Origin: Magnetovibrio sp.
Lineage (GTDB): Bacteria; Pseudomonadota; Alphaproteobacteria; Rhodospirillales_A; JABHCV01
Direction of reading: 5' to 3'
Assembly: GCA_002717285.1 (NCBI GenBank)
Contig: PBDF01000005.1
Coordinates: forward strand, 88,926-122,096
DNA: 33,171 nt
Positions 24,539-33,171 of this stretch are shown in pieces; position 1 is the first letter of the stretch; each line of letters starts with the position of its first letter. A program made the position numbers and the translations under genes. The notes below the pieces were generated by a model. It saw only the letters and a list, made by a program, of their open reading frames with translations, was not told the DNA's origin and ran no database searches.

Positions 24539-25287
24539 TTACAGAACCTATTCCACTATTAAGCCTAAGTGATGTCTACTATGAGGCAAGTGGCAAACAG
24601 TTAATTAAAGAATTTTCTTGTCAATTTAAAACAGGACCACGGAACATCATCATTGGTCCAAATGGGGCAGGGAAAAGCCTACTACTGAAATTATGTCATC
24701 GTCTACTTAAGCCAAGTCAAGGGTATATCCAATGGCATGGCCAAACTAATGACAAGAGCAGTGTAATCTTTGATCAGGCAATGGTCTTTCAGCGCCCAGT
24801 AATGCTGCGCCGAACAGCAGCTGAGAATATTGATTACGCACTCTCCTTACGTGGGCTCAACAAAGCTCAACGTAACGCACGAACTGAAGAGGTTTTGGAA
24901 TCAACAGGACTTACCCCCCTAGCCCATTGTTCAGCCCGAGTTCTATCGTTTGGCGAGCAACAAAAACTGGCACTAGCGAGAGCTTGGGCTCTAAAACCAA
25001 AGATACTATTCCTTGATGAGCCAACAGCTAGCCTTGATCCAGCAGCAACATTTGAGATTGAAAAAGTAATTAATGCCATCCACAATAGTGGCACCGAAAT
25101 CATCATGACTACCCATGATTTACCACAAGCGAGAAGACTTGCTGACGAAGTGATCTTTATTCATCAAGGCAAGTTACTAGAGAGCTCTTCAGCAACGTCC
25201 TTCTTTAAAAGGCCTAAAAATCCATATGCACAAGCTTTTCTGAACGGCGATTTATTACTTTGGAATCAAACAGAAATCAAAACATAG
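24535..25287 (+). CDS. tupC: Tungstate-type ABC transporter ATP-binding protein TupC
   Basis: This ATPase subunit drives import through TupB. The 250 residues have Walker A GPNGAGKS (41-48), a Q-loop VFQRPVMLRR, signature LSFGEQ (137-142; the second Gly of LSGGQ is replaced by Phe) and Walker B ILFLDEPTASLDP (157-169), then the H-loop in TTHD. There is no C-terminal TOBE/molybdate domain as in ModC, in line with the Tup type. The start ATGA overlaps the tupB stop. tupA follows after 10 bases. Confidence 0.88.
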   Translation: MITEPIPLLSLSDVYYEASGKQLIKEFSCQFKTGPRNIIIGPNGAGKSLLLKLCHRLLKPSQGYIQWHGQTNDKSSVIFDQAMVFQRPVMLRRTAAENIDYALSLRGLNKAQRNARTEEVLESTGLTPLAHCSARVLSFGEQQKLALARAWALKPKILFLDEPTASLDPAATFEIEKVINAIHNSGTEIIMTTHDLPQARRLADEVIFIHQGKLLESSSATSFFKRPKNPYAQAFLNGDLLLWNQTEIKT

Positions 25288-25297
25288 GGATACTAAC

Positions 25298-26125
25298 TTG
25301 TCACACATAATGAAGTTAACCGTCTTTTTTTTAACTATCGCATTGCTGAATACTAGCCAATCACGAAAAGCTCAAGCTGATGAATACATAACAATAGCGT
25401 CAACTACCTCAACACAAGATACAGGTTTGCTGGGTGAGATCCTTCCAAACTTTACCAAAAGCACCGGCATCTCGGTACGGGTAATTGCGGCAGGTACCGG
25501 ACAAGCCATCAAAATTGCAGAAAATGGAGATGCGGATGTCTTGTTGGTACACCACAAAGAATCTGAGGAAGCCTTTATAGCAGCAGGCTTTGGTGTCAAA
25601 CGCTATGATCTAATGTATAATGATTTTGTGGTAATTGGCCCAGCCCAAGATCCCGCCAAAATTTCTGGCTTGAAAGACGTAGTCAAAGCATTCATCAAAA
25701 TAGCAAGCTCCAAATCAATATTTCTATCTCGGGGTGACGATAGTGGCACCAATAAAAAAGAAAACACTATATGGTCTGCTGGTGGTATTGACATCAATAA
25801 ATATTCTGGCAGTTGGTACAGAAAAACGGGCTCAGGGATGGGAGCAACTCTAAACATGGCGGCTACCATGAACGGTTATACTATAGCCGACAGGGGAACT
25901 TGGCTTTCCTTTAAAAACAAAGAAAGACTAGAAATACTGGTGGAGGGTGACCCTAGACTGCACAATTCTTATGGTGTCATACTTGTGAATCCAAAACGCC
26001 ACCCCCATGTCAAGGCGGATGCTGGAAGAAAACTGATAAACTGGTTGATTTCGAATGAGGGTCAAAATGCAATCAAAGCCTTTAAGATCAATGGCGAACA
26101 ACTGTTCAAAAGCAACCTAGAGTAA
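25298..26125 (+). CDS. tupA: Tungstate-type ABC transporter substrate-binding protein TupA
   Basis: This is the periplasmic oxyanion-binding protein. A signal peptide is visible (hydrophobic residues 6-19, then a likely AQA cleavage at 25-27, so the mature form starts near D28). The start of the mature protein carries the TupA ligand motif IASTTSTQDTGLL (33-45), and VIAAGTGQAIKIAENGDADV and SRGDDSGTNKKE are further family segments. The TTG at 25298 has GGGA 7 bases upstream; an ATG at 25310 would lack a well-placed site. At 275 residues the length fits. Selectivity for tungstate over molybdate cannot be read from sequence. Confidence 0.88.
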   Translation: MSHIMKLTVFFLTIALLNTSQSRKAQADEYITIASTTSTQDTGLLGEILPNFTKSTGISVRVIAAGTGQAIKIAENGDADVLLVHHKESEEAFIAAGFGVKRYDLMYNDFVVIGPAQDPAKISGLKDVVKAFIKIASSKSIFLSRGDDSGTNKKENTIWSAGGIDINKYSGSWYRKTGSGMGATLNMAATMNGYTIADRGTWLSFKNKERLEILVEGDPRLHNSYGVILVNPKRHPHVKADAGRKLINWLISNEGQNAIKAFKINGEQLFKSNLE

Positions 26126-26243
26126 TATTCAACAACAATAATTGATCTAACTATTCGTACTAAAAGTTAAAGCGTTTTATTTTTAGCCACGCAAACGCCA
26201 AAAAAGAATAAAAAAAATAATTTTTGTAAAGCCAATAAGCAAG

Positions 26244-27287
26244 ATGCGGGCTAATATAAGCATTAACAAACAACAAGAGCCGAGGAACTTCAATTTTATG
26301 ATCGATCCAACTGGTCGAAACATTACATACCTCAGAGTATCGGTCACAGATCGCTGCGATTTCCGTTGCGTTTATTGTATGTCTGAACAGATGAGTTTTC
26401 TTCCAAAGTCGGAAATTCTTAGCTTGGAAGAATTGGAGCGCTTGTGTAGTGCATTTGTTGATAGAGGTATTAAAAAAATTCGCCTAACAGGTGGCGAGCC
26501 TCTAGTTAGACGCGGCTTTATGGAACTAGTTGGTTCTCTCAGCCAACACCTAAAATATGGTAATCTACAAGAATTAACTTTAACCACTAATGGAAGTCAG
26601 CTAGAAAAATATGCTGACGAACTGGCTAGTAAAGGGGTTAGGCGTATAAACGTGTCAATAGACACACTTAACCCCAAAAAATTCACTCACATTACCCGCG
26701 GTGGAAAATTAGACCAGGTCAAACGAGGATTGGTTGCAGCAAGCAAAGCTGGTCTCAAGATTAAAATCAATACAGTCGTTCTCAAGGATTTTAATGAGGA
26801 CCAATTCAGTCGCCTTGTAAGATGGTGTGGTATGCAAGGATATGACATCACGTTTATTGAGACCATGCCTCTTGGAAATATAGGAAGAGATAGATTAACT
26901 CAGTATATGCCTGTTTCAGAGGTGCGCAAAATTATTGAGAGAGACTGGACTTTAAAAGATAACAATTACAGCACTGGTGGACCATCAAGATATACAAGTG
27001 TGGCAGAGACGGGCCAACTTGTAGGCTTTATTTCACCGCTTAGCCATAATTTCTGTGCAACTTGCAATCGTATTCGTATTACCTGCACGGGAAAATTATA
27101 TTTGTGTTTAGGGCAGAAGGATAACGCAGACCTCCGTGCACCTCTGAGGGCGAGTGAAGGAAATGAGCTTTTGCACTCTGTCATTGATGAAGCCATCAGC
27201 CGCAAACCAAAAAGCCATGAATTCATTATCGAGCCCGGAAATTCTGGCCCTTCGCTTAATCGCCATATGAGTGTAACCGGCGGTTGA
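26244..27287 (+). CDS. moaA: GTP 3',8-cyclase MoaA (molybdenum cofactor synthesis)
   Basis: MoaA is a radical-SAM enzyme that converts GTP to 3',8-cyclo-GTP, the first step to molybdopterin. The N-terminal cluster ligands C38, C42 and C45 lie in [12 protein letters not shown]. The C-terminal cluster ligands C271, C274 and C288 lie in [19 protein letters not shown]. The Gly-Gly C-terminus (VTGG) required for catalysis is present. An ATG at 26298 ([12 protein letters not shown]) matches the usual family start, so the first 18 residues may not be translated. It lies 118 bases after tupA, in line with tungsten/molybdenum cofactor use. Confidence 0.95.
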   Translation: MRANISINKQQEPRNFNFMIDPTGRNITYLRVSVTDRCDFRCVYCMSEQMSFLPKSEILSLEELERLCSAFVDRGIKKIRLTGGEPLVRRGFMELVGSLSQHLKYGNLQELTLTTNGSQLEKYADELASKGVRRINVSIDTLNPKKFTHITRGGKLDQVKRGLVAASKAGLKIKINTVVLKDFNEDQFSRLVRWCGMQGYDITFIETMPLGNIGRDRLTQYMPVSEVRKIIERDWTLKDNNYSTGGPSRYTSVAETGQLVGFISPLSHNFCATCNRIRITCTGKLYLCLGQKDNADLRAPLRASEGNELLHSVIDEAISRKPKSHEFIIEPGNSGPSLNRHMSVTGG

Positions 27288-27346
27288 AATTTTCTTTTGA
27301 TTTTTTTTGTGAACTATCAGCCCCATTCTAATATATATATAAGATT

Positions 27347-28111
27347 ATGATAAAAAAAATCGCTTTCACCGCCGACAGACAACCGCAAGCACAATATGCT
27401 TTGAAAAGGCTCAAGGAAAAGTATGCTCATGTTCCAGCCAGCAAAGCTGATGTCATAGTCGCTTTGGGTGGGGATGGCTTCATGTTGAGAACTTTGCATC
27501 TCTACACCAACAGCGGTAAGGAAATCTATGGTATGAATCGAGGATCAGTTGGATTTTTGCTTAACGGTTACTCTGAAAAATCTCTCAAAACTCGTATCAA
27601 CAAGGCTGTATCTATTGACGTCAACCCCTTGATCATGAAAGCGATTGATATAAAAGGGAAAAAACATACAGCGCATGCTATCAACGAAGTTTCCTTACTG
27701 CGAGAAACACGTCTTGCTGCAAAGATTGGCATCCACGTTGATGAAATTGAACGTATGCAGGAGTTGATTTGCGACGGAGTTCTCATTGCTACACCTGCTG
27801 GAAGCACGGGATATAACTTATCTGCTCACGGTCCAATTATGCCTCTTGGATCTGGTGTCCTAGCGTTAACACCTATCAGTCCGTTCAGGCCTCGTCAGTG
27901 GCGGGGCGCCCTGCTTCCACATGATGCCTTGATAAGTTTTGAGGTTTTAAATCCAAAAGAACGAAGAGTGAGTGCAGTTGCAGACAATACAGAAATCAGG
28001 AGTGTGTCCAGGGTCATGGTACAAGAGGACCTGACGCGAAGCGTCACAATGTTGCATGACCAAGACCATAATTTTGAGGAACGCATCCTGAAAGAACAGT
28101 TTCTCACCTAA
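27347..28111 (+). CDS. nadK: NAD kinase
   Basis: NadK phosphorylates NAD to NADP. The 254 residues have the GGDG motif (41-44) after VIVAL, the NE pair (113-114) in AINEVSL, and the ATP/NAD site [15 protein letters not shown] (149-163). The late segment [15 protein letters not shown] and a Val-Ala-Asp (VADN) loop are common in alphaproteobacterial NAD kinases. The length is at the short end for the family, as in alphaproteobacteria. It is convergent with pyrD across 37 bases. Confidence 0.95.
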   Translation: MIKKIAFTADRQPQAQYALKRLKEKYAHVPASKADVIVALGGDGFMLRTLHLYTNSGKEIYGMNRGSVGFLLNGYSEKSLKTRINKAVSIDVNPLIMKAIDIKGKKHTAHAINEVSLLRETRLAAKIGIHVDEIERMQELICDGVLIATPAGSTGYNLSAHGPIMPLGSGVLALTPISPFRPRQWRGALLPHDALISFEVLNPKERRVSAVADNTEIRSVSRVMVQEDLTRSVTMLHDQDHNFEERILKEQFLT

Positions 28112-28148
28112 AAGCGGTCATAGGTAAAGAATTATTGCATTATTTTAT

Positions 28149-29207
28149 TTAAGAATGATTTGTCCCAATTGCTTGAGAAATAGTTGAGAAACCGTCTGCT
28201 AAAAGATGTTTAACCAAATCACGCTTGATCAATTGGACGTGGCCAGGCCCATGAAAGACCATTGCAGTATACAGTTGTATTAAGGTTGCTCCAGCCTTAA
28301 TTTTTGCATATGCATCTGCACCACTCGATACTCCACCGACCCCGATAAGAGGTATTCTTCCTGATGTCAGTTTATACACTTCAGAGAGAACACGAGTTGA
28401 CGGCTCAAGTAAAGGCTGGCCGCTAAGCCCACCACTTTCATGGGCGTTTGAGTCAATCAAACTATGTGGCCTTTTGATAGTCGTATTTGTTGCGATTATA
28501 CCATCAATTCCTGTTTCAATAGCAACCTGAGCGATATCTAATTTATCCTCGTCACTCAGGTCCGGGGCAATTTTAAAAAGTATAGGAGGGGGACACTCTA
28601 GTGTAACCTCTGACCGTGCCTGCATTACAGCTTCAAGCAAAACCCGTAGAGCTTTTCTTCGTTGTAAACTACGCAGTCCCACCGTATTTGGCGATGATAC
28701 ATTGATGACTAGATAATCTGCTACTTTAGCAAATCTAAGCACACCCTTCCGGTAGTCACCAATTGAATCTTGTGTATCTTTGTTTTTACCCAAATTGACT
28801 CCAACAATTCCTTTTCGAGAACAGGCTTCAAGGCGGGTGGCAACGTCTTCCATACCTTTATTATTAAAGCCCAAGCGGTTTATTACTGCTTTATCTTTAG
28901 ACAAGCGAAATAAACGAGGGCGTGCATTACCAGTTTGTGGCTGAGGTGTGACAGAACCTACTTCTACAAATCCAAAACCTTGCTCTAGCATTGGATTTAC
29001 AGCCAAGCCATTTTTGTCAAACCCAGCAGCCAAACCAATAGGATTTAAAAAGGAGCGTCCCCAAACACTTTGTTTTAAATGAGGGCTTTCATACACCTTT
29101 GGGCTTGGCACCAATCCTGTGCGCAGAGTGCCAATAACAATATCATGGGCAGTTTCTGCGTTTAGCATACTAATCAGAGGTCTTACCAAAGAATAAGGGT
29201 TAAACAT
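28149..29207 (-). CDS. pyrD: Dihydroorotate dehydrogenase (quinone), class 2
   Basis: PyrD oxidises dihydroorotate to orotate in pyrimidine synthesis, passing electrons to quinone at the inner membrane. The 352 residues have the class 2 N-terminal helix (about 1-40) and the core GLAAGFDKNGLAVNPMLEQG, INRLGFNNKGME, VNLGKNKDT and INVSSPNTVGLR (169-180, with the catalytic Ser region), plus the FMN phosphate loop LIGVGGVSSGADAYAKIKAG. The ATG overlaps the stop of the upstream DUF952 gene by 8 bases, so the two are translationally coupled. Confidence 0.97.
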   Translation of the reverse strand: MFNPYSLVRPLISMLNAETAHDIVIGTLRTGLVPSPKVYESPHLKQSVWGRSFLNPIGLAAGFDKNGLAVNPMLEQGFGFVEVGSVTPQPQTGNARPRLFRLSKDKAVINRLGFNNKGMEDVATRLEACSRKGIVGVNLGKNKDTQDSIGDYRKGVLRFAKVADYLVINVSSPNTVGLRSLQRRKALRVLLEAVMQARSEVTLECPPPILFKIAPDLSDEDKLDIAQVAIETGIDGIIATNTTIKRPHSLIDSNAHESGGLSGQPLLEPSTRVLSEVYKLTSGRIPLIGVGGVSSGADAYAKIKAGATLIQLYTAMVFHGPGHVQLIKRDLVKHLLADGFSTISQAIGTNHS

Positions 29208-29586
29208 TTCTACCCATCCCTCCTGCTAATCGGCAGGGAACAATATTATCAGGAAATTGATGAAAACCATCCTCTCGCAGAGGCAAGTCACAAACACTTT
29301 GAACCTTAACTGTTAAAAGTGGGCCATATAGATGAGGAAAAAACTGTCCTCCCCGTGACGACTCCCACTTGAGTGTCGGACCAAGATCATCAGCATTTAC
29401 AGCGATCAAAACTAAGCCTGCGACTTTGGAATAATGCCGACCCGCACTTTCTGCAACTTGTTGGGCTGTAGAAAAATGTATAAATTCATCAGTCCAGTTA
29501 TCAATGCCACCATCATAGAGACCCGTCTTCTCTGCACTCTGCCAGTCTTGGCGCCTACAAATGTGATAGATTAAACGTTTAGCCAT
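29200..29586 (-). CDS. DUF952 family protein
   Basis: This 128-residue protein starts at the ATG at 29586 (MAKRLIYHI); the longer frame begins with TTG. It has the DUF952 (PF06108) pattern: IYHICRRQDWQSAEKTGLY, then DEFIHFSTAQQVAESAGRHY, LVLIAVNADDLGPTLKWESS and FPHLYGPL. The family is small, cytoplasmic and of unknown function; its HFS motif hints at a nucleotidyl/ADP-ribosyl type fold. It overlaps the start of pyrD by 8 bases, a pairing seen in other alphaproteobacteria. The role in pyrimidine metabolism, if any, is not known. Confidence 0.85.
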   Translation of the reverse strand: MAKRLIYHICRRQDWQSAEKTGLYDGGIDNWTDEFIHFSTAQQVAESAGRHYSKVAGLVLIAVNADDLGPTLKWESSRGGQFFPHLYGPLLTVKVQSVCDLPLREDGFHQFPDNIVPCRLAGGMGRNV

Positions 29587-29806
29587 ATTTGTAATAGTAC
29601 CTGTTTGATACAAGCAGTTATAGAAAAGGGTATGCCTGCAAATCGGTTTTAACTTATTCTATTGCACAATAAGCCATACTGTTATTGTCTTGCTCAACCA
29701 TCTTTCAAAAGCCAGAGCAAAAAATTAATTATCATTGGAATATTTCTGACACTTTAACTAAAATATTTCAAAGTTTGATTACTGATTAAAACAGAACCCA
29801 TTTGTT

Positions 29807-30658
29807 TTATGAGCATATTATTCCAGCATGATGTGCCAAATGGTCTGCCATGAAGGTACTGATAAAATAATAACTGTGATCGTAGCCCTTGTGGTAACGC
29901 AACTTCAGGGGGAAACCAACATCTTTACAAACCTGTTCAAGGTGATCAGGCTTGAGCTGTTCATCAAGAAATTCATCATCTAAACCTTGGTCAACTAAAA
30001 TTAAATTGTGTTGCGATTTATCTACGTTCTGAATCAACTTGACAGCATCGTGGCGCTTCCAGACTTCCGTATCATTGCCAAGATATCCCGAAAAGGCCTT
30101 TTTCCCCCACGGACAGTCTGTTGGTGAACAAATTGGTGAAAAAGCAGAGATACTTTGGTAGATTTTGGGATATTTTAAACCAAGAGTTAATGCTCCATGA
30201 CCACCCATTGAGTGGCCAAAAATGCCCTGTCTCGACAAGTCTACATTTAGACTTTTTTTCATTATAGCTTGAAGTTCGCTAGTAACATAGCTTTCCATAC
30301 GGTAATTTTTTGCCCATTCTTCCTTGCAGGCATCAATATAAAACCCAGCACCTGTACCAAAGTCCCATGAATCCTCCTCACCTGCTATACCCGCACCACG
30401 GGGACTTGTATCCGGTGCAATCAGAATAATGCCATACTTAGCAGCAAATTGTTGAGCACCACCTTTAATCATAAAAGTTTCTTGGGTACATGTTAAGCCA
30501 GCAAGGTACGTCAAAGCAGGCAAACGTTTTCCCTTTTTCAATTGTGGTGGTTGATAAACGGAAAACATCATTTCTCCATTAACAGATTGAGAGGTATGGC
30601 TGTAATAAGTCATGACGCCACCATGGCAATGGTGTTTTTTTAATACTTTCAAAGACAT
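29807..30658 (-). CDS. fghA: S-formylglutathione hydrolase
   Basis: The enzyme hydrolyses S-formylglutathione to formate and glutathione, the second step in formaldehyde oxidation. The ATG at 30658 (MSLKVLKKHHCHGGVMTYYS) matches the family start; the longer frame runs into adhC. The nucleophile S150 is in GHSMGGHGAL. Other family segments include YLAGLTCTQETF, RGAGIAGEEDSWDFGTGAGF, the acidic VDQGLDDEF (227-228) and the active-site His in YDHSYYF (H261). It is 283 residues long, as expected. It starts one base after the adhC stop, so it is translationally coupled. Confidence 0.95.
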   Translation of the reverse strand: MSLKVLKKHHCHGGVMTYYSHTSQSVNGEMMFSVYQPPQLKKGKRLPALTYLAGLTCTQETFMIKGGAQQFAAKYGIILIAPDTSPRGAGIAGEEDSWDFGTGAGFYIDACKEEWAKNYRMESYVTSELQAIMKKSLNVDLSRQGIFGHSMGGHGALTLGLKYPKIYQSISAFSPICSPTDCPWGKKAFSGYLGNDTEVWKRHDAVKLIQNVDKSQHNLILVDQGLDDEFLDEQLKPDHLEQVCKDVGFPLKLRYHKGYDHSYYFISTFMADHLAHHAGIICS

Positions 30659-30659
30659 A

Positions 30660-32114
<1,455 letters not shown>

Positions 32115-32426
32115 ATGACAACTGAAATAACAGAGAATGAGCAACCAAGCCCTAGCATGGTCTTTGCAAACAAAATTATTAATCTCGCCAATGATCATTT
32201 AAGGCAGGGACAAGGGGTTGAAGACTTAGCCCAAGGTATACGCCACGCCGCTGCAAATTTTTCTGCATATTCTTTTTTCTTGGCAACCCAAAAGTCAAAG
32301 GATCCAAATGATGTGGTAGAGGACTTTGTGAGATTTTTTGAGTATTATCTGAGCGCACACGCTCCAAAACGAGAGGCTAGCTCAGGTTTAGCTGAAACCA
32401 TATCCCAAGCAAAAAATGAACTGTAA
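32115..32426 (+). CDS. Small conserved hypothetical protein (DUF3144-like pattern)
   Basis: Starting at the ATG at 32115 (MTTEITENEQ) the product has 103 residues and no membrane segment or signal peptide. The core FANKIINLANDHLRQGQG followed by LAQGIRHAAANFSAYSFFLA recalls the helical DUF3144 pattern with its ANF/ARF-x-AF motif; this is an impression only. GGG about 8 bases before the ATG serves as weak ribosome site. Upstream GTG and ATG starts would add 13 or 7 hydrophobic residues. The neighbours do not reveal a function. Confidence 0.6.
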   Translation: MTTEITENEQPSPSMVFANKIINLANDHLRQGQGVEDLAQGIRHAAANFSAYSFFLATQKSKDPNDVVEDFVRFFEYYLSAHAPKREASSGLAETISQAKNEL

Positions 32427-32445
32427 TTTTTAAATTACATTAAAA

Positions 32446-33171
32446 TTAGCCAGCGTTAACGAAAGCGGCTATTTCATCAGCCAAATCTTCGCTGTAAAGA
32501 TCAAGAAAGAAGTGACCGGCATCTTCAATTATTTTAAATTTCACGTTAGGTTGGTCAAACATAATCATTTGCTCTAAAAACTTTGGAACAACTTGATCGT
32601 TATCACCCACTACCGCTAATACAGGCAACTTAATACGCCTAATTACGGATGGCGTATCCAAAAGTGGTGACTCACTATAATAATCTACAAAAGTCTTTGC
32701 TGCGACAATAGTATTAGGGCAATAGAGCAAATCAACGCCTTCCATAAGTTTATCACCCTGATTTCCTCGCACCAAAGACTTGGCCTCTTTCAATAGTGGC
32801 AATAAATCTTTTTTGTAATTTTTGATGTAATTGCGTCTCAACTCTCCTGGTGTCCATGTTCCCGGTGATATCAATACTACCCTCTTGATGGCCCGGTCAG
32901 GATTATCAGCCACATACCGCGCCACTTGGTTGCCACCTCGGGAATGTCCTAAAATCGTTATTGCAGTTGCTCCTCTTGCTTTTAGAAAATCCACCCACGT
33001 TTTTATTTCCTCTACAGCATTGGTATCTTTATGACGATGAGGTCCAGCACAATTAAACATGCCGTAACGATTATCTTGAGCCAAACTCAAATTAAAAGCC
33101 AAATTTGGAATATTCCGTTCCACCAACATATCTTGAAGACCACGCATGAATTCCATGTCCTTGTGGGCGAG
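32446..33171 (-). CDS. Alpha/beta hydrolase, N-terminus outside window
   Basis: The frame is open through the right edge: the bases past the first internal ATG (33156) read LAHKD in frame, so the protein continues beyond the window. It shows the alpha/beta-hydrolase triad: the nucleophile in GHSRGGNQVA, the acid in VVGDNDQVVP and the histidine in EDAGHFFLD. NLAFNLSLAQDNRYGMFNC precedes the nucleophile and is a recurring block in a group of uncharacterised proteobacterial hydrolases. The substrate is unknown, and a signal peptide could lie in the missing part. It is convergent with the small protein before it, with a 19-base gap. Confidence 0.8.
   Translation of the reverse strand, partial: LAHKDMEFMRGLQDMLVERNIPNLAFNLSLAQDNRYGMFNCAGPHRHKDTNAVEEIKTWVDFLKARGATAITILGHSRGGNQVARYVADNPDRAIKRVVLISPGTWTPGELRRNYIKNYKKDLLPLLKEAKSLVRGNQGDKLMEGVDLLYCPNTIVAAKTFVDYYSESPLLDTPSVIRRIKLPVLAVVGDNDQVVPKFLEQMIMFDQPNVKFKIIEDAGHFFLDLYSEDLADEIAAFVNAG

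Noticed and set aside
26160..26195. Terminator between tupA and moaA (GCGTTT...AAACGC)
   Set aside because: Only six pairs with a 15-base loop and no T-run directly after it on the plus strand; moaA may still be read through from tupA.

Overview
The window is an AT-rich stretch of an alphaproteobacterial chromosome. FlaF, FlbD, ChpT and CtrA are hallmarks of that class. FlhF/FlhG with a fliF-G-H-N, motA, flbD, flhA-F-G order recalls polar-flagellated Rhodospirillales-type bacteria. The species cannot be fixed from the sequence. No tRNA, rRNA, CRISPR array, insertion sequence or phage gene was seen. Both edges cut genes: flaF on the left and an alpha/beta hydrolase on the right.

Layout. 1-5608: the end of flaF, then fliK-flgD-flgE behind a near-perfect sigma-54 promoter, closed by a strong hairpin. 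5699-7084: a divergent TPR/glycosyltransferase-like gene. 7085-7613: a 529-base divergent intergenic region. 7614-19892: one compact operon-like run, fliF-fliG-fliH-fliN-motA-flbD-flhA-flhF-flhG, followed by a FliK-like protein and a small protein that looks like a QueF-type fold without its catalytic cysteine. 19889-21844: fliJ and fliI on the minus strand, meeting that run tail to tail. 22045-23584: ctrA and chpT, convergent with each other, with ctrA divergent from fliI. 23846-27287: tungstate-type ABC transporter tupBCA, then moaA. 27347-29586: nadK, pyrD and a DUF952 protein. 29807-31766: fghA and adhC, the glutathione-dependent formaldehyde oxidation pair. 32115-33171: a small conserved protein and a partial hydrolase.

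How the parts fit. The flagellar genes span MS-ring, switch, export gate and ATPase, hook, and polar-placement functions. The same 33 kb also holds three layers of their likely control. ChpT passes phosphate to CtrA, the cell-cycle master regulator. A perfect CtrA box (TTAA-N7-TTAA) lies just upstream of ctrA, in the region shared with fliI. FlbD is the sigma-54 activator expected to act at the sigma-54 promoter before fliK. A shared TTTGCCG element occurs upstream of both fliK and fliF and could be the FlbD site. Downstream, tungstate uptake and molybdopterin synthesis sit near the formaldehyde-to-formate genes. This would suit a W/Mo formate dehydrogenase elsewhere in the genome, but that link is an inference.

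Less ordinary points are the QueF-like protein in a flagellar operon, a second FliK-like protein, a very long hook protein with an inserted module, a 20-residue acidic repeat in FliN, and a C-terminal tail on FliI.
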